A DNA stretch of 64,000 bases from Owenia fusiformis (taxonomy: Eukaryota; Annelida; Polychaeta; Sabellida; Oweniidae). A program made the translations under genes and the position numbers. This document shows, piece by piece, positions 42,201 through 54,900 of the stretch; within the stretch, counting starts at the first letter, position 1, and each line of letters begins with the position of its first letter. The stretch is from the NCBI GenBank assembly GCA_903813345.2, contig CAIIXF020000002.1, positions 31,614,926 to 31,678,925 on the forward strand, written 5' to 3'. The notes beneath the pieces were generated by a model, which did no database searches, had not been told where the DNA came from, and saw only the letters and a list, made by a program, of their open reading frames with translations.

Positions 42201-45119
42201 CAAGTGGTTTTGACCCTTTTGGGGCAAAGGAGTCAAAAGTGAGCCCCTCCTGAAAAATTCCTGGCCACGGGCTTGCGATCTGAACTCTTTTGGTTGGTTC
42301 CAGGGGTGTTCGGATAAGACAGGTTCAACTGTACATACAATAACATATACTGAATGTATTGTAATATGGTATGTTGATGAAGGGTATCATACCATCAGAA
42401 CAATGAACACTTTTTCATTTTAGCTCATACAAAAGAGAAAAATCTAGTGCTATTTGCAAACCCCTACAGACTTACTATCCTAATGTTCTTCTTACCTCGT
42501 TAATATCTGTGACTGTTTCTACATCTATTGTTGACATATCTACATAACCTTTTCCTGAACATATCCCTTCAAGAATACCTGAGTTGCCAAATACAATCTG
42601 AAACATATAACACATACATTACCAAATCAATTTCAATCCGAAACAAATAAAGTAAATCACACTTTTATTTCAAGATCTTTTAGGAGTTATGATTTGAAAA
42701 TCCGCCTCAGTGTTTAGCTGCCATACATAATCTAAAAGAAAACCAAGAAAATGAAATTTTTACATGAAGACTTTTCAGAGGAGTCTAATTCTACTAATAG
42801 TCAGTGCAAAACACTATAGCCTAAAGAACAAAATGGACCATATCAAAAATGGACCATATCATTTTTTGTACATTAGATATATATAGCACCTTAAACACCA
42901 TAATTATAATGAAAAAGGCATGGTGAAAACTTTTGAAACAGTTAGCATGTTAAATCCTATAAGAATATCCACATTTTATACTGTCGTTTCATACTACAGG
43001 TATACATACGAGTTTCCCTTATTTAAGTGCAATGTAAATAAAACAAGATTATTGAATACGTGCAACACAAAAGGCAGCTTAAGTAGTTCTGAAACAGCTT
43101 TATAGATGTCAGGATAAATCAATATAATTTAACCATGTTTACCAATAGGATGCAGCAGGAATGTAGTGGTAACATTGTTAGTTTATTACATTTCAACAAT
43201 TCAGTCAAAATTTCACAGATCAAAGTCAAAATACAATCTATCAATACCTCAAGAATATATGTATGAATGATAATATTAACAGATGTATACCATTAAAAAC
43301 CAGATGGATTTTTTCATGCTAGAAATACAAATACTGGTACTACACTACACTATACATTTACCAACTTGGACACCAGAAAGAATGCCAATTCACATGATCA
43401 AGTATATATACCCAACATTACTGCTTCCTAAACGAGGTCCGAAAATCAAGGGTTATCTGATCAAAGTTACCCTCCCTTGGTTGCCACTTGACCTTTTGCT
43501 CCATTTTAAGTCATACTCTTCTACATTTTCTCATTGTTATTAATAAGTCATACTTTTCAACATTTTTACACTGTTATTTATGAAGGGTTATCTGATTTAA
43601 TGTTATTGTTATGTCTCCTGAAAGCCACCACATTTTTTGGGGTAGGCTAAGATTCTATTTTTTATGATCTTCATTCAGTGCAACTTAGTGCAGTTTGTGT
43701 TTGATATAAAAAAAATTTTTTTTAACAACAATCATGTCAGTATGAGAATTAGTTGGTTATCTAAAACTGACATTTTCAACAGTTGAACTAAACTAAACAA
43801 TGAGAACCGAGAATGTATTTTGTGAAAACTCAAATTTAATTCTTTAAATTATACTTAATAAATAACCCGGGGTTTATGAGAGATTTATTGTAGAATATAT
43901 TATTATATTTTGCCAAACTATTCTTTTGATTTCTTTCTTTCAGGGTCTCACAGAGAAAACCATTTCCTATCATTAGACGATATATGGTGGCTTTTTATTT
44001 CATATATACATGTATGTATGTAACGTTTTCAATTCAATAACTTATTTATCCACATTAAATTGTACATATACATGTAATTCATATTTTACTGAAATCTGTA
44101 CTGAACGCAATGACTCAACTATTTTAACACAAGGCATTAACATGCAAAATGCCGATCACCACCTGATGGAGAAAGTTAGAGGGGGGGGGGCTGAAAAGAG
44201 TTACCAAACCTAATCACAGACGATGGAAATTAATTTTGAATGGATCAGATTTCAGCAAACATATTGCACAAATTCTAAAGCCATTTCATAACTGTCACAT
44301 AAGATAAAATAATGGTTAATTTATTCACAGTTAATATGATGTCCGATTTTGAGTTATGTCATTTGTAGAGGTGCCAGGTTCAAGTAAAGGTCACTTTGTA
44401 ACACTATCTTAGTTGATATATCTACTTTTAGGACTGACATAAACATGACTTTTCAATATAAATGGTATCAGTTAAACGATAAATCTTGTTTTTTTCAAAA
44501 ACGTAGTACCATGGGTACTGGGCTCACATGGGTAAAGTACCTATACAATTAGCTGCCTGGATAGTAAAGCAAATCAATGCAATACTTTTGGATTAATGAC
44601 ATATGAAGAATGATATTTCGACAAATGATGGCCATTTTGAACGTTTGTGACATATTTTGTGGAAAATTGTTAATATTATAGTTTACCTCTAGAATTTGGT
44701 AGTATGTTGTAAAAATTTTAGCTAGTTGACTGAATATTTTTGGAGTTATGTTCACAAAGAGCTGAAAACATGACTTTCTGGTTATAAAAGTAGCAGCCAT
44801 TTTAGAATGGCCCATGGAAAGAATGAACATGTTCATTCTCGATGGGGCATGGAACTCGATGGGCAATGTCCCACAGAGTTCCATGGCCCCATGGAGTCCC
44901 ACTCAATGTACGTCTAAGAAGGTCCAATAATACCCCATTGGTATACATGTATATTGGACTTAAACGGTTAAGAGTTGAGCCTTTAATTGTGCTGCACTCT
45001 GTACTTACATCTTTTACTGCGGCTGGGTCGGAGACACATGAGAATGTGATGTCACATGACTTTACGACTTGGACTGGTGTGTCTACTTTCAATGCTCCTA
45101 CTCTGGTATGTTCTTTGCA
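39222..45119 (-). CDS. GLYR1-like beta-hydroxyacid dehydrogenase, last seven exons
   Basis: Family members reduce glyoxylate or succinic semialdehyde with NADPH in plants and bacteria; vertebrate GLYR1 (N-PAC) is a chromatin protein with a PWWP domain and an inactive dehydrogenase domain. Exons: 45119-45009, 42597-42496, 42036-41874, 41424-41359, 41013-40900, 40455-40331 and 39296-39222, all GT-AG with matching phase. Visible signatures are GYVDMSTID, GGRFLEAPVSGN, LGEVGNGARMKLINSSI, QKDMRLAINMG and NDVSAVIRAID before TAG. The first visible exon starts in phase 0 at the Cys of the expected EKC; the NAD(P)-binding GxGxxG exon was not found in the window, so I cannot say whether a PWWP domain is present. 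The Lys in GARMK aligns with the catalytic Lys170 of Arabidopsis GLYR1. Confidence 0.88.
39322..39921. mobile_element. TTAA-flanked palindromic MITE
   Basis: The ends AGGAATATTCCTTGCCA and TGGCAAGGAATATTCCT are perfect inverses, each bordered by TTAA (39322-39325 and 39918-39921). The arms continue as imperfect inverted repeats for about 200 bp. TTAA duplication is the mark of piggyBac- and Kolobok-type transposition. It lies in the last intron of the GLYR1-like gene. Confidence 0.85.
42140..42275. mobile_element. Partial copy of the 7766-type element
   Basis: AAAATCATGCAGTTTTCTCC, TTCTAAGCAGTTTTCAAGTG and the end AATTCCTGGCCACGGGCTTG follow the motif order of 7766-7960. The left end is degraded. 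It lies in an intron of the GLYR1-like gene. Confidence 0.55.
42598..45008. other. Intron of the GLYR1-like gene, no exon seen
   Basis: AT-rich sequence with a MITE fragment at 44132-44180 (GGCATTAACATGCAAAATGC, then CACCACCTGATGGAG) and a G10 run near 44170. A palindrome around ATGGGGCATGGAACTC near 44840-44895 explains overlapping false ORFs on both strands. Confidence 0.55.
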
Positions 45120-45218
45120 CTGAAACACATGGAAACAAAAGTTGATTTAATCAAATGCCAACACATAAATAAACATTGCTTCAAATATTTTTCCAATCAA
45201 GTATTACTGTGTTTTTCC

Positions 45219-48200
45219 GGGTGTCTACAAAACAAAGACCTAAGACCTAAGACCTACAAAACTAAGACCCCCCACGTTATAAAACCAAGACCCTGTTATA
45301 AAACTAAGACCCCCCACGTTATAAAACTAAGACCCTGTTATAAAACTAAGACCCCCCACGTTATAAAACTAAGACCCTGTTATAAAACTAAGACCCCCCA
45401 CGTAATAAAACTAAGACCCTGTTATAAAACTAAGACCCCCACGTTATAAAACTAAGACCCTGTTATAAAACTAAGACCCCCAACGTTATAAAACTAAGAC
45501 CCTGTTATAAAACTAAGACCCCCCACGTTATAAAACTAAGACCCTGTTATAAAACTAAGACCCCCCACGTTATAAAACTAAGACCCTGTTATAAAACTAA
45601 GACCCCCCACGTTATAAAACTAAGACCCTGTTATAAAACTAAGACCCCCCACGTTATAAAACTAAGACCCTGTTATAAAACTAAGACCCCCCCACGTTAT
45701 AAAACTAAGACCCTGTTATAAAACTAAGACCCCCCACGTTATAAAACTAAGAACCTGTTATAAAACTAAGACCCCCCACGTTATAAAACTAAGACCCTGT
45801 TATAAGAATCAGTCACCGTGCCTTGCTCTGCTCGCCACAAGGTAGTCTTACCTCTGGGCCTTGTGTTCCCCAGTAACATACAACAGCGGATTATATAAAA
45901 ATGGACTGTAACAAATACCCGGATTTGTTGATTTTTAAAAAAAGTAATTTTTTGATATCACTTTTTATGCCCGGCATAAAAAGTGATATCCCATTTTATG
46001 CTGGCATAAAAAGTGATGTCCCATTTTATGCTGAGCATAAAAAGAGATACTCCATTTTATGCTGGTATTGTTTTGGAAGTGATGTTTAATGGTAGTTCAA
46101 GATTTAAGACCCATCATTCTGGCACAGATTGCTGAACCATTGTTAGTTAAGAATTCTTAATAGAATTAAGAATTATTAGCTGAAACTGAGTTGTTTTGCC
46201 CTGGCAAACAATTTTCCAACTTGTAGTTCAACTTCTTCTGTCTATTTATTGACAGTCTGTGATGTCATCATCAGTCATCACAATAGAAATGAGGTAATTC
46301 ACGATGACATCACAAAGTACTCTGATGACATCATCAATCATCACAATGGAAACGAGATAATTCATGATGACATCACAAAGCATCTCTGTCATAGATAGAA
46401 CTCTGCCACATTTCTTAGAAATCAAACTACTATGTGACATCATAGATAATCTCACTGTCACAGATAGAATTCACCTAATTCCCATTGTGATGATTGATGA
46501 TGACATCACAGACTGTCAACACATAGACAAAAATGAATTTCAAATGCATATTGGGATATTGTTTGCTAGGACAACCAGAACAGTTTCAGCTATTAATTCT
46601 TAATTCTATTAGGAATTCTTAACTAAAATAAGTTGCTTCTGGTCCTTTTATAACAGGGTCTTAGACCTGTATGTTACTGGGGAACTCGAGGGATAGAGCC
46701 GAGACTACCTTAAAATTATGTATATGTGTATGTTACTAGGGAAAACAAGGGTCAGTGGCAAGACTACCATATGTGTATGTTACTAGGGTAAACAAGGGCC
46801 AGAGGCAAGACTACCATGTGTAGATTCTGTATGTGAGAAGGGAACACAAGGACCAGAAGCAAGACTACCTTTTGTAGAATCTTTATGTTAGTGGGGAGAA
46901 TCTGTATATTAGAAGGGAACACAAGGACCAGAAGCAAGACTATCTTTTGTAGAATCTGTATGTTACTGGGGAACACAAGGCCCAGAGGCAAGACTACCTT
47001 GTGGCGAGCAGAGCAAGGCACGGTGACTGATTCTTATAACAGGGTCTTAGTTTTATTACGTGGGGGGTCTTAGTTTTATAACAGGGTCTTAGTTTTATAA
47101 CGTGGGGGGTCTTAGTTTTATAACAGGGTCTTAGTTTTATAACGTGGGGGGTCTTAGTTTTATAACAGGATCTTAGTTTTATAACGTGGGGGGTCTTAAT
47201 TTTATAACGTGGGGGGTCTTAGTTTTATAACGTGGGGGGTCTTAGTTTTATAACAGGGTCTTAGTTTTATAACGTGGGGGGTCTTAGTTTTATAACAGGG
47301 TCTTAGTTTTATAACGTGGGGGGTCTTAGTTTTATAACAAGGTCTTAGTTTTATAACGTGGGGGGTCTTAGTTTTATAACGTGGGGGGTCTTAGTTTTAT
47401 AACAGGGTCTTAGTTTTATTACGTGGGGGGTCTTAGTTTTATAACAGGGTCTTAGTTTTATAACGTGGGGGGTCTTAGTTTTATAACAGGGTCTTAGTTT
47501 TATAACGTGGGGGGTCTTAGTTTTATAACGTTGGGGGTCTTAGTTTTATAACAGGGTCTTAGTTTTATAACGTGGGGGGTCTTAGTTTATAACAGGGTCT
47601 TAGTTTTATAACGTGGGGGGTCTTAGTTTTATAACAGGGTCTTGGTTTTATTACATGGGGGGTCTTAGTTTTATAACAGGGTCTTAGTTTTATAACGTGG
47701 GGGGGTCTTAGTTTTATAACAGGGTCTTAGTTTTATAACGTGGGGGGTCTTAGTTTTATAACAGGGTCTTAGTTTTATAACGTGGGGGGTCTTAGTTTTA
47801 TAACAGGGTCTTAGTTTTATAACGTGGGGGGTCTTAGTTTTATAACAGGGTCTTAGTTTTATAACGTGGGGGGTCTTAGTTTTATAACAGGGTCTTAGTT
47901 TTATAACGTTGGGGGTCTTAGTTTTATAACAGGGTCTTAGTTTTATAATGTGGGGGGTCTTAGTTTTATAACAGGGTCTTAGTTTTATAACGTGGGGGGT
48001 CTTAGTTTTATAACAGGGTCTTAGTTTTATTACATGGGGGGTCTTAGTTTTATAACAGGGTCTTAGTTTTATAACGTGGGGGGTCTTAGTTTTATAACAG
48101 GGTTTTAGTTTTATAACGTGGGGGGTCTTAGTTTTATAACGTGGGGGGTCTTAGTTTTATAACAGGGTCTTAGTTTTATAACATGGGGGGTCTTAGTTTT

Positions 48201-48323
48201 ATAACAGGGTCTTAGTTTTATAACGTGGGGGGTCTTAGTTTTATAACAGGGTCTTAGTTTTATAACGTGGGGGGTCTTAGTTTTGTAGGTCTTAGGTCTT
48301 AGGTCTTAGTTTTGTAGACACCC
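45219..48323. mobile_element. 3.1-kb foldback element with tandem-repeat arms
   Basis: The element is bounded by perfect 10-bp direct repeats GTGTTTTTCC (45209-45218, 48324-48333). Its ends GGGTGTCTACAAAAC and GTTTTGTAGACACCC are inverse. The left arm has about 13 and the right arm about 30 copies of a 42-bp unit, CCCCCCACGTTATAAAACTA plus AGACCCTGTTATAAAACTAA and GA, in opposite orientation. Inside the arrays a second inverted pair (45803-45885 with about 46950-47035, GTGCCTTGCTCTGCTCGCCA) continues the arms. The core has smaller palindromes and ~65-bp diverged repeats. This matches foldback elements (Drosophila FB, sea urchin TU). No transposase frame is present. It lies 100 bp upstream of the first visible GLYR1-like exon. 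Confidence 0.88.
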
Positions 48324-48333
48324 GTGTTTTTCC

Positions 48334-49909
48334 TAAACTATTACGATGTATTTCCTGAACTAAAATGCTTTGGTGATGTGTGACCAATCAGAGTTGCTGG
48401 ATTGGAGATTTGGAGTTGGTTTATTCATTAAAACATTGCACAGTATCAATGCGAGGATGCCTCTGTTAGAAACAATTTTCTCTTAAATCACCGTAAAGAA
48501 AAATTGAACTTTTTCATAATAGTTTCACACAATTGAGAATAAATGAGTCTATTTCACAGATGTCTTTATTGCAATCTGAACATCATTTTTTATATCTACA
48601 ATTATCCATATTCATCCAAATATTCCCAAATCCTTGTCAGATATCAAAAGAAATGCTTAACGACTGAAGCAGGTTATAATTTGATGACAACGTATGAATG
48701 CAATCTGGGTATGGTAACATTCCACTATCTTCCCAATATTCTCCCCCCTCTTATTTCTTATGCCATTTACCAGGAAAAATATTGATTGACTTGAAGCAGG
48801 CTATAAGCAGAATCAACCAGCTGTATAATAACATATAAGTTCAATAACCTTAAGGACTAACAACCTCATCTCTTTAGGGACATGGAATATATTTTATGAG
48901 TTCACTTAAGCCTCAGCCCCCCAACCACATATACCAATTATCTGATGCAAAGAAAAGAGGGGTGATGGCAGTAATTAGATGAACATGTGTGCTAGACATT
49001 CTATAAAGTGTTTACAACCTCACACCCCTGTGTTATAACCACCTAGGCCGATCAATACCAGAAGATAATTATCCAATACCCGGAAATTTGCACCCTTATT
49101 AATCAATAACAAGTTTTACATGGAGAGTCCGATTACTGATCCATTGTAAAAAATATGAATTAATTTCCAGTTAGCTTGTACTTTTATTATTTTCTGAGAA
49201 ATGATTCTTTATTCAAAATGTAATTTCTAGGCTTCTGGATAGTTACCTCCATTGTATTTGAGAGAATTCTGGGTATTAGTCTCCTTCATTCAATCATATG
49301 GCAAATGGCAATAGCATGCTGTTCCAACATTTTTAATGGACTTAGTGAGACAATAGACAACCCTAATAAATCATTAACTAATAACAATGTTAGATGCTTT
49401 AGCTACTTCAGACACAATATCTGAAACTACCCCAGACTAGTGGAACAGTCAGATGTAGTTGGATTGTTTCTTCTCATATCCTAATATGTTAATTGTCAAC
49501 TTACTTTGATATTCTCATTAAAGTCCCTGCATCGACCCCTTGATACAAAAATATGATGACATACACCTTCAAGTTAGCATTCTTATTCATCAACAATCCC
49601 ATCAGTTGAACAAGGGCAATACAAGGACATATTATTCAATGACCTTTAGTGCAAAGTTTTATGACACATTTCATTTGACATGTATAGAACAAGGGCATCT
49701 TATATCATCACATTGCACGAAGGGTATAAGAACAGACAGATTAATGACTCCTAAGCAGGTTGATGATGTAAACCTATTTATAGCTGGTTTTACATTCACC
49801 TCTGTGGATTATAAAACTTCATTCCATTAGGAGATCACCTTCACCTTCAGATTTACCTTATATCAAAAATGTATACAGTGTCATGTTCTCAATCTAAACC
49901 CTAAGGCCT
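48334..49909. other. No gene recognised
   Basis: No supported exon, although 5' exons of the GLYR1-like gene could lie here or farther right. A donor-like AAAGTAAGT on the minus strand near 49500 has no convincing acceptor or family match. Confidence 0.45.
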
Positions 49910-49918
49910 TAACACTGA

Positions 49919-50296
49919 TACCCTGCGTGCAGAGTCTAGTTAAACTACACTCTGCCTAGTAGACACCATATTGCAGTTTAGTAGCCCCGCCACCACGACG
50001 GGTACCGGTGACAGTTTGGGAAATAAATCACTTCTGACCTACGCGCTGACCTTTCTTCCACCAATCAGCGAGCTTGAAGAAACATACGCCAAATGCGTTC
50101 TAATTAAATATACGCATGTCATTGGTCAATTCCAGGCTCAACGATGACGTCAGAAGGAATGACCATATATAGAACGTCGGTCAAATTTTGCCGACGAACA
50201 TTGATTGGCGCGGTGAGTTCACAGGTTTATTTTAGTTTGAAAGAGTGAAGACGAAGCTCTCTTTTAAGAAGTGAAGTCAAACGAATGCAAAGGGTA
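49919..50296. mobile_element. Mutator-like non-autonomous element, copy 1
   Basis: The ends TACCCTGC and AAAGGGTA are inverse, with imperfect 9-bp direct repeats outside (TAACACTGA at 49910-49918, TACTACTGA at 50297-50305). It is homologous along its length to the copy at 57805. Inside are a CRE-like TGACGTCA near 50144, a TATA-like CCATATATAGA near 50163 and a conserved GTGAAGACGAAGCTCTCTTT near the right end, which looks like a promoter followed by a short leader. Confidence 0.75.
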
Positions 50297-50478
50297 TACT
50301 ACTGATGAAGGATGCTTCATAATAATAACAAACAAGATTGGTATGTAAAATGTCACAACCTGCCATTTGTTACAGACACTGAACAGAGAACACCAGCTGC
50401 AAAACACCAACTGCCGAACAATGTCCACAAAAAAGTTGGAGACTATAGGCCATTTTATATTTCATTGAACAAATTTGA

Positions 50479-51597
50479 AAATCAACTGATTTGGGGAAAA
50501 CGAGCATTGGCATAACATTAGATTTTTCCAAGGCCTTTGACACAATTAATCATGACATTTTGATACAAAAACTTGAATATTATGGCATCAGAGGAATAGC
50601 TAAGTCCTGGTTTGAAAGTTATTTAAAAGACCGCAAACAATATGTCACCATTAACAATTATGAATCTAAACAATCATCTCTAAATTGTGGTGTTCCGCAG
50701 GGCTCGGTACTTGGACCACTATTATTTATTCTTTACATAAATGATCTGCCTTTTGTTGCCCCTAATCTAAAATTTATTATGTTTGCTGATGACACCAATC
50801 TTCTTGATAGTGATTATGATTTAAATGAACTTATGACTAGAACTAATGCAAACTTGAATTCAATAGATGACTGGATAAAAGCAAACAAACTTTCACTTAA
50901 TATTGGCAAAACCAATGCTATTCTATTTGGACCCCAAAAAAATCAAACAAATCTGAATCTTAAAATACGCAATGAGAACATAAATTTCCGGGAAAAAATT
51001 GACTTTCTTGGAATTATTATTGATAAAAACTTGAAATTTAAAGAGCACATAAAATCTGTTGAAACAAAGATTTCTCGCGTCATTGGTTCTCTTTATCACA
51101 TTAAACATCTACTTCAAATAGACAGTTTCAAAACAATTTACTACTCATTGATACACTCTCAATTAAATTATTGCAACATAATCTGGGGTAACACATTTAA
51201 ATCATTTTATGATCGTCTACATAAACTGCAGAAACAATTCTTAAGGCTAGCTTTAAATAAGGATAGACTTTCTCACTCCGCTCCCCTATTTAAAGATCTT
51301 AGAATATTAAATATTTTTGATGTCAACAGATATTGTACTGGTCAGTTCATGTACAAAATCTTTAATAAGCACCCCAGTCTTCCAAAAAATCTATTTCAAG
51401 ACTTGTTTGATATCAACATTAATATTCATCATCATTACACAAGACAATTACATTATTTTCATATCCCTAAATGCTCCAAACTTTCCCTTCGCTATCTGGG
51501 TCCTAATCTTTGGAATGCTCTACCACATGATATTAAAAAATGCTCCACTCTAAATATTTTCAAATCTTCATATAAAAAACTACTCATCTATCGATAA
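50479..51597 (+). pseudogene. 5'-truncated non-LTR retrotransposon reverse transcriptase
   Basis: The frame opens at 50479 after a stop and reads through 372 codons. It contains reverse transcriptase motif A (LDFSKAFDTINHDIL), motif B (GVPQGSVLGPLLFILYINDL), the catalytic FADD of motif C, then KLSLNIGKTN and the thumb region DFLGIIIDKNLKFKEHI. The C-terminal part (YLGPNLWNALPHDIK) is typical of CR1/Jockey-like elements. The endonuclease and the start of the polymerase are missing, as usual for 5'-truncated insertions. The 3' end at 51876 is a short TTGAA repeat. The surviving frame has no stop, so it is fairly young. Finer clade assignment is not possible by eye. Confidence 0.92.
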
Positions 51598-51876
51598 TGT
51601 ATAATACCAATTTCATACTATACTGTTGATTTTATACTGGTACCTATTTTTGTAACATTTTTACATTGTACATCCTTAGATTAATTGTTAATACCATTTT
51701 TATATACCTACATGTAACATAATATAAGTGTTTTCTTTTATATGTAGTCTAGTTGTCATTTTAATGATTTCTGTTAAACCGCAACATATACCCACTAGGG
51801 TGTCTAGCGGCTTGTTTTTATAGTGTATATTATATAAGAATTATGAAATAAATAATTGAATTGAATTGAATTGAAT
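51598..51876 (+). mobile_element. 3' UTR and TTGAA tail of the retrotransposon
   Basis: AT-rich sequence after the stop codon, with AATAAA near 51848, ends in ATTGAATTGAATTGAATTGA. Short pentamer tails replace poly(A) in several CR1/L2-type lineages. Confidence 0.7.
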
Positions 51877-51900
51877 CTCACCATTTTGGTGGTGACATAA

Positions 51901-54900
51901 AAAACATGAAATTTAGTTCACTTTGAAAAACAATGAGGTAAATGATCCAAGTTTGTTTTAAAACCACCATTTCTTACAAAGCAGGTCTTGTCTTAGCCCA
52001 TATTCATGTATTTTGTCTCTCCTCTCCCCCCTGAACAACTCCTCCCTTATCCCCCCCCCCTTTGATCATTACCTAACAACCTCCTAAGCTTTGCCAGTAG
52101 GCAGGTGAAACATGCCAAAGCTTTGGGGAACTATTTGTCATAAATTAATTTTATACTTAAAATCGTTAACCTTTCTCCCAATGCCATTTTCATTACTATT
52201 TCCCCATTTTTATAGTTTTATATACTATATGTATTTTATAATAACAAAATACCATAACTTCATTTTTTGCAAGATTTCAATGCTCCATGGCTGTAGTATC
52301 TCTTTATTAATAGCAGTATTGATGTTTGAATATGAAATTTTAGCTTATTGGATAGCACTGCATACATCTAATAATAATATACCAGATTATTGAATATTCC
52401 ATCACAAAGATGCATAATTCAACATTATCCAATTGTTTGAATCTCAGCCATTCCATAATGATTTTATCCTAGTCTCCCCTATCTATACCCAAATAGACTC
52501 ATCCAATATATCAGCTGTGATGTAGACTGTACAGCATCTCATTAAACATAGGGAGGTCAGGAGGGTATGCTTCTCCAAGCAGAGTTGACCTATAAAGCTA
52601 CGACTGGGGAGATATAAGCATACATTGAGACTGCATGGGGAGTGAACACAAGTGAAGGAGAAAGGAAGAGATAACATGGCAGTTTGAGGTGAGCAAAAAT
52701 TCACTGATTTTCTTCTATTTAACAGCATAGTGATGAGATTTTGTTGAATTGATGAGCCCAGGATGTTTATAAACTAAATCAGTATGTCACAGATATATTT
52801 CATTTTGTATAATAAAATGGGAATAGGAGATATTTACAATGATGATTTCCTCTGTGCCATCAAAAAGTTGTGGTTTGAAAGCCTTTGAATGCAATGTGGA
52901 TGTTCAACAGTTAGACAAAGACAGTTCATACTGTTGAAAAAATTAGGTCTGTGCATAAGCAAAATAGAACCCATATTTGCTTCCTTCTTATCAAAATGTG
53001 TTTATGTTTATTCGAACTTCGAAGTATTGTTTTTATCATAGTCTCCCTGCAATGAGGAAAGCATAGAAAGATGCCATGCTACTGTATATCAATACAGTGA
53101 AGGAAAGTTCGGATACTTACTATAAATTCGTCATAAGTAGGCGTGATAAAAAATAGGAAAGAAAAACAGGAGAGTAACACAGTTACATGTCAATGAGCAT
53201 GCATTGTCACATAAAACCTGTTGCCAAATATTTTGTGTAGAAATCAGGCCAAGTTTTTTCTTGAATTTGATACGTCATGTACATTATATGAAAATACCTG
53301 GCTCAAGATGATATCATAAACTGTAAAACAATATTTACGCCTTCTGGAAGACCTAGGTCTTCATGAAATTTAAAAATCTAGATATCTATAGAAGTAGTAA
53401 ACATTGCTGAATCTCTCGAAATACATCCTAAACTATATTTTTCTCTGGAGGCCTCTGGAATCATGATATGATAAAGAAGGACTCTGGTAATTCAGAATGA
53501 GTCCCCTCCTTTGTATTAGATTAGAAGTACCATTTACATGAGAGCGAGCTGACCATAAACAGTACACAACATTTTGATGTCTTTATTGCATTATGGTCTT
53601 ACCCACTCACCTGTTGTCTCATAAAAGTTACAAATTACAAAAACTCTCATAAACATGAAAAGACAACCTCAGACGAATAAAGATACTTTCGTTCAATGAT
53701 TAGTTTTTCAGGTCTGTTATTCAAAGTGACACTTTTCGAAGTGTAGGCTCTAGCTGGTTGTGTCATAGATTTATGAACTTTATTACACGCACATACCCAT
53801 AATGAGTTAAGTGTAAGCAAAATTGAAAACAGTACTAACACACAAATATTCCATAAACTGATTGACTTTATAATGCTTAAACATACATCTGGTGACTGGG
53901 ATGCACGTCCATTGTTTATGTTATATACTCTTTTATGTATTATTCCATGTATATGAAAAAACTGTGCTATTATTTCAATTTGTCTCATGAAACAATTGAT
54001 AATTGTACATGAACAAGCCCATGTATTGAAAAGTTATTTTTGATTTCATAAAGTCCAAAACCATTGCAATGAATATTAAAACAATTATCAACATACATGG
54101 GCATATTAATACAACCACTATATACAATTTACTGTTATTAACACAAACTCATTGATGCCATGATGTAATTTACACATATTTATATCATAGTAAAATGTTA
54201 TTAACTTCAAACTACTAGCAGATGGTTACATTTTAAAATCTAAATAGAGTAGTTTGGCTGAATAGGATTTTGTACTTTATCATCATGGCACCAGAAAAAC
54301 ACCAACTCTAATGAGCCGGAATATCAGATAATAACTTACTGCTTTGCTTGAGTATTAAAAATATTCTTATATTTCTTGCTAAGTAAAACTAGTAAAACCA
54401 GGATACTTAATACTTAGAATATTCTTTTTAGTTCATTTTCTTGAAAGTCTAATGAGTACAGTTTTAACTTTTTAAAGTTTTTTTATTAAACTTTCTGGCT
54501 GACTTCAAATGAAAATCAGTTCACATATGTAAGACAGTTCAAGTATTGCTAAATAAAGAAAAACACCTATTTCAAGATCACTCCAACAGACGTAAATTTA
54601 TTTGAGAGCTCCTTCACCCCTTGATCTGTTGACAACAAGTTTCTCTAAAATTAACACTCCCTTATCTTGGTATCATACATTTCAATAGAACATCAATAAG
54701 GTGAAATTGTAAGTTGAAACAAGATTTCAATTCAATTAACACTGAGATGGTATACGAATTATAACAAGTCTGTTCCTTGATGTCTGAAGTGAAATCAATC
54801 TCCCTTAAATTAACACACCATTGTTCAATCAATCTCCCTTAAATTGACACTCTTGCAATCAATCCTGTATATATAATGTATTGCGGGCAATATACTCTTA

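Larger units (their letters stand above)
50335..51900. mobile_element. TGTCACCACC-family MITE interrupted by a retrotransposon
   Basis: The left part runs from TATGTAAAATGTCACAACCT to AAAGTTGGAGACTATA (about 50455). The right part, CTCACCATTTTGGTGGTGACA (51877-51897), directly follows the retrotransposon tail. The order matches uninterrupted copies elsewhere, so the retrotransposon landed inside. Confidence 0.7.

Noticed and set aside
44842-45123. Plus-strand ORF overlapping a GLYR1-like exon
   Set aside because: It is the antisense shadow of the exon at 45119-45009 and of a local palindrome.
45219-48323. CRISPR-like regular repeats
   Set aside because: There are no unique spacers: the 42-bp units are contiguous, and both arrays are arms of a eukaryotic foldback element.
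50312-50515. 67-codon plus-strand ORF before the reverse transcriptase
   Set aside because: It spans the MITE and the truncation point of the retrotransposon in a different frame, so it is a junction artefact.
53647-53988. 113-codon minus-strand ORF with a hydrophobic stretch
   Set aside because: No family resemblance, AT-rich codon use and no neighbouring exons; probably chance.
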